Assembly: GCA_023263825.1 (NCBI GenBank)
Contig: JALQUJ010000163.1
Span: forward strand, 1-8,752
Length of the DNA stretch: 8,752 nt
DNA from: Porticoccus sp.
GTDB taxonomy: Bacteria > Pseudomonadota > Gammaproteobacteria > Pseudomonadales > Porticoccaceae
Direction of reading: 5' to 3'
Part shown: in pieces, positions 6,838-8,752 of the stretch
Layout of the letters: every line of letters begins with the position of its first letter
Position numbering within the stretch: the stretch's first letter is position 1
The notes under the pieces: generated by a model
The model's database searches: none
Seen by the model: only the letters and a program-made list of their open reading frames with translations
What the model was told of the DNA's origin: nothing
Made by a program: the position numbers and the translations under genes

Positions 6838-8715
6838 ATGCTTCAGGATTTCCGTGACAATCTCAATGGCGTGGCCAAAATCGTTCTGGTCGCAATTATT
6901 ATTATCCCATTTGCTCTGTTTGGTGTTGATGCACTCTTCGTCGGTGGTAGTGATGGCGAAGAAGTCGCTAATGTCAATGGTGAGACGATTTCTGAGCGTA
7001 GTTTGCAGCAAGCAGTTCTAGTCCAGAAGCAGCAAATTATGAATAAGTTTCAAAATGTCGATGAATCATTAATCGATGAAGAGAAGCTTAGACCCGCGGT
7101 GCTACAACGTTTGATTCGTCAGAAGGTAGAAGAGCAAGCAGCTGCTGATTTGGGAATGGGAGTTTCCGACGAAACTATTCACGACTTATTGTCACAGGTT
7201 CCAGAATTTCAGACCGATGGTAAGTTTGATGCAAAACGTTATGACTTTGTCGTTAGGCAAATGGGCTACACCCCAACAAGCCATAAAAAAGCAATTACGT
7301 CAGATATGTTGGTTAACCAATTTTTACAAGGCGTTGTAACAACGGGGTTTTCGACTGAAAAAGAATTAGCATTACTTGCTTCTGTGTCTGAACAAACCCG
7401 TGATTATTACTATTTAACCATTCCTGCTGCACCGTTAAAAAGCGAGATCTCTGTTTCTGATGATGAAATTTCATCCTACTATGAAAACAACGCTCATCAA
7501 TTTATGACTGAAGAGCAGGTGGTTATCGAGTACATTGAATTACAGCCCGCTGATTTACTGGGAGAAGTTTCAGCTGATGATGACCTGATTGAAGAGCGTT
7601 ATCAGGCAAAAGTGGATGCTGCAAAAGAAGGTGCTACCTTCCATTCAGCACATATTTTGTTGGAGCAGAAAGAAGATGACAGTCATCGAACAAAAATGGC
7701 TGAATTACAAGAGAAGATAAAAGCTGGAGAAGATTTTTCCTCCTTAGCGAAAGAATATTCAGAAGATTTTGTTACCTCTGAATCTGGTGGCGACTTGGGT
7801 TATACCCAGCCAGGCGATTTGCCTGAGGAGCTGGAATCCGCATTAGCTCAGCTTGAGGTTGGTTCCGTTTCTGACATTGTGGAAAGCAAGGCAGGCATTC
7901 ACCTTGTTAAACTGCTTGATAAAAAAGCAGTTGATGTACCCGACAAGGAAAAACTTGTTCCAGCTATCCGTAAGGAACTAGAGCTGCAAATGGCTCAAGA
8001 GTTAATGCCAGAACGGATAGAAGAGTTAAAAGATCTTGCCTATAACGCAACTACGCTGCAGGACACGGCAGATCAAATGGCTCTCGACTTGAAAGTATCT
8101 GAACCCTTTACGCGTTCAGGTGGTGATGATGTCGCGGCAAGCCGTCAGGTGATCGGTGCTGCATTTAGTGATTCAGTACTGGTAGAAGGGTATGCCAGTG
8201 AGGTTATTGAACTGTCAGACAGCTTGGTAGTTGTTTTAGCTGTTCGTGAACGTTTAAAACCCAGCTTAAAGCCTCTTGCTGATGTTAGGGCTCAAATAGA
8301 AATGGCCGTTAAAAATGAAAAAGCTGCAGTCCAAATTTTGGCAAAAGGCCAAGAGCTTGAGCAGAAGGTCAAGTCTGGCAATAGCATAGAGAATGTTGCC
8401 AAGGCCGATGATTTGAAGTGGCAGGTAAGCCTTAATACTAAGCGTTTAGGTGCAAATCAAAATGATCCGATCCGCCAGCGTGCTTTTACTTTACCTTTAC
8501 CGGGTGAATTGCCAGTAGTAGTTAACCTAGTATTATCCAATGGAGATTACGTCTTATTGTCTTTGGTAAAGGTTGAAGCCGGTGATTACAAAGCGCTTAA
8601 GTTAGATCAAAAACATGCGCTGTTCTCTGCACGTTCTATTGCAGCAGCGGGAAGGGATTATGAGGCATATGGAGCCCTTCTGCTTAAAGAGGCTGATATT
8701 GCTTCAAAATACTAA
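6838..8715 (+). CDS. ppiD: PpiD, membrane-anchored periplasmic chaperone with parvulin domain
   Basis: PpiD is anchored in the inner membrane near the SecYEG translocon and assists newly exported proteins in the periplasm. Length is 625 residues (E. coli 623). A short cytoplasmic N-terminus is followed by one membrane helix at about 12-34 (rich in I, V, A, F), so the bulk faces the periplasm. A SurA-like N-terminal chaperone region covers about 45-200. The parvulin domain spans about 267-360, with SAHILL (270-275), SGGDLGY (316-322) and GIHLVKLL (353-360), holding the two conserved histidines His272 and His356. Positions usually Met/aromatic and Phe in active parvulins appear as Leu328 and Leu332, so isomerase activity is doubtful. 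A second chaperone-like region fills the C-terminus. AGAGAA (6828-6833) precedes the ATG. No clear promoter lies after the hupB terminator. Identification is supported by architecture, length and gene order. Confidence 0.95.
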   Translation: MLQDFRDNLNGVAKIVLVAIIIIPFALFGVDALFVGGSDGEEVANVNGETISERSLQQAVLVQKQQIMNKFQNVDESLIDEEKLRPAVLQRLIRQKVEEQAAADLGMGVSDETIHDLLSQVPEFQTDGKFDAKRYDFVVRQMGYTPTSHKKAITSDMLVNQFLQGVVTTGFSTEKELALLASVSEQTRDYYYLTIPAAPLKSEISVSDDEISSYYENNAHQFMTEEQVVIEYIELQPADLLGEVSADDDLIEERYQAKVDAAKEGATFHSAHILLEQKEDDSHRTKMAELQEKIKAGEDFSSLAKEYSEDFVTSESGGDLGYTQPGDLPEELESALAQLEVGSVSDIVESKAGIHLVKLLDKKAVDVPDKEKLVPAIRKELELQMAQELMPERIEELKDLAYNATTLQDTADQMALDLKVSEPFTRSGGDDVAASRQVIGAAFSDSVLVEGYASEVIELSDSLVVVLAVRERLKPSLKPLADVRAQIEMAVKNEKAAVQILAKGQELEQKVKSGNSIENVAKADDLKWQVSLNTKRLGANQNDPIRQRAFTLPLPGELPVVVNLVLSNGDYVLLSLVKVEAGDYKALKLDQKHALFSARSIAAAGRDYEAYGALLLKEADIASKY

Positions 8716-8730
8716 AGTTTCAGAATATTG

Positions 8731-8749
8731 GGCTTAACAGTGCTAAGCC
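8731..8749 (+). terminator. Possible terminator hairpin after ppiD, cut by the window edge
   Basis: GGCTTA (8731-8736) and TAAGCC (8744-8749) form a perfect 6-bp stem with a seven-base loop ACAGTGC, 15 bases after the ppiD stop. Only three bases follow before the window ends, so a T tract can be neither confirmed nor excluded. Confidence 0.5.
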
Positions 8750-8752
8750 TCT

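Noticed and set aside
6752..7021. Plus-strand open frame of 89 codons overlapping the hupB terminator and the start of ppiD
   Set aside because: It begins inside the terminator region without a ribosome site and overlaps ppiD in another frame; ppiD has clear homology and architecture.
1..8752. A previously undescribed system
   Set aside because: Every substantial + strand reading frame is a recognised housekeeping gene in its canonical order. The remaining gaps are 206 bases or shorter and are explained by promoters, leaders and terminators.

Overview
This window carries a conserved gammaproteobacterial protein quality-control locus, with every gene on the + strand. In order it holds the 3' end of a tRNA-Leu, then tig (trigger factor), clpP, clpX, lon, hupB (HU-beta) and ppiD. 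The order tig-clpP-clpX-lon-hupB-ppiD is that of Escherichia coli. A class II tRNA-Leu directly upstream of tig, and the detail of the proteins, would fit a Pseudomonas/Marinobacter/Cellvibrio-type gammaproteobacterium. The sequence is AT-leaning by eye, so a marine or otherwise lower-GC member is likely. The genus cannot be fixed from the sequence alone.

Layout: 1-45 tRNA-Leu tail; 97-1431 tig, closed by a strong hairpin terminator (1483-1511); 1638-2267 clpP behind a candidate sigma-70 promoter; 2416-3705 clpX, closed by a rho-independent terminator (3754-3780); 3908-6319 lon behind a very good sigma-32 (heat-shock) promoter; 6453-6725 hupB (GTG start) behind a strong sigma-70-like promoter that begins five bases after the lon stop, closed by the strongest terminator in the window (6755-6786); 6838-8715 ppiD, followed by a hairpin cut by the window edge. 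All gaps are 206 bases or less. I see no minus-strand gene, mobile element, CRISPR array or foreign-looking island.

The genes form one functional theme. Trigger factor meets nascent chains at the ribosome. ClpXP and Lon are the ATP-dependent cytoplasmic proteases that remove misfolded or regulatory proteins. PpiD is an inner-membrane periplasmic chaperone at the translocon exit. HU is a nucleoid protein and, in E. coli, a known Lon substrate. From terminators and promoters I infer these transcription units: (tRNA-Leu)-tig; clpP-clpX; lon with possible read-through into hupB; hupB; and ppiD. All six proteins are full length with intact key motifs, except that two parvulin active-site positions in PpiD look substituted.

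I found no previously undescribed system here. The points worth a second look are regulatory (the lon promoter with an overlapping near-palindrome, a hairpin next to the hupB ribosome binding site, the uneven distribution of heat-shock promoters) plus the altered PpiD parvulin site.
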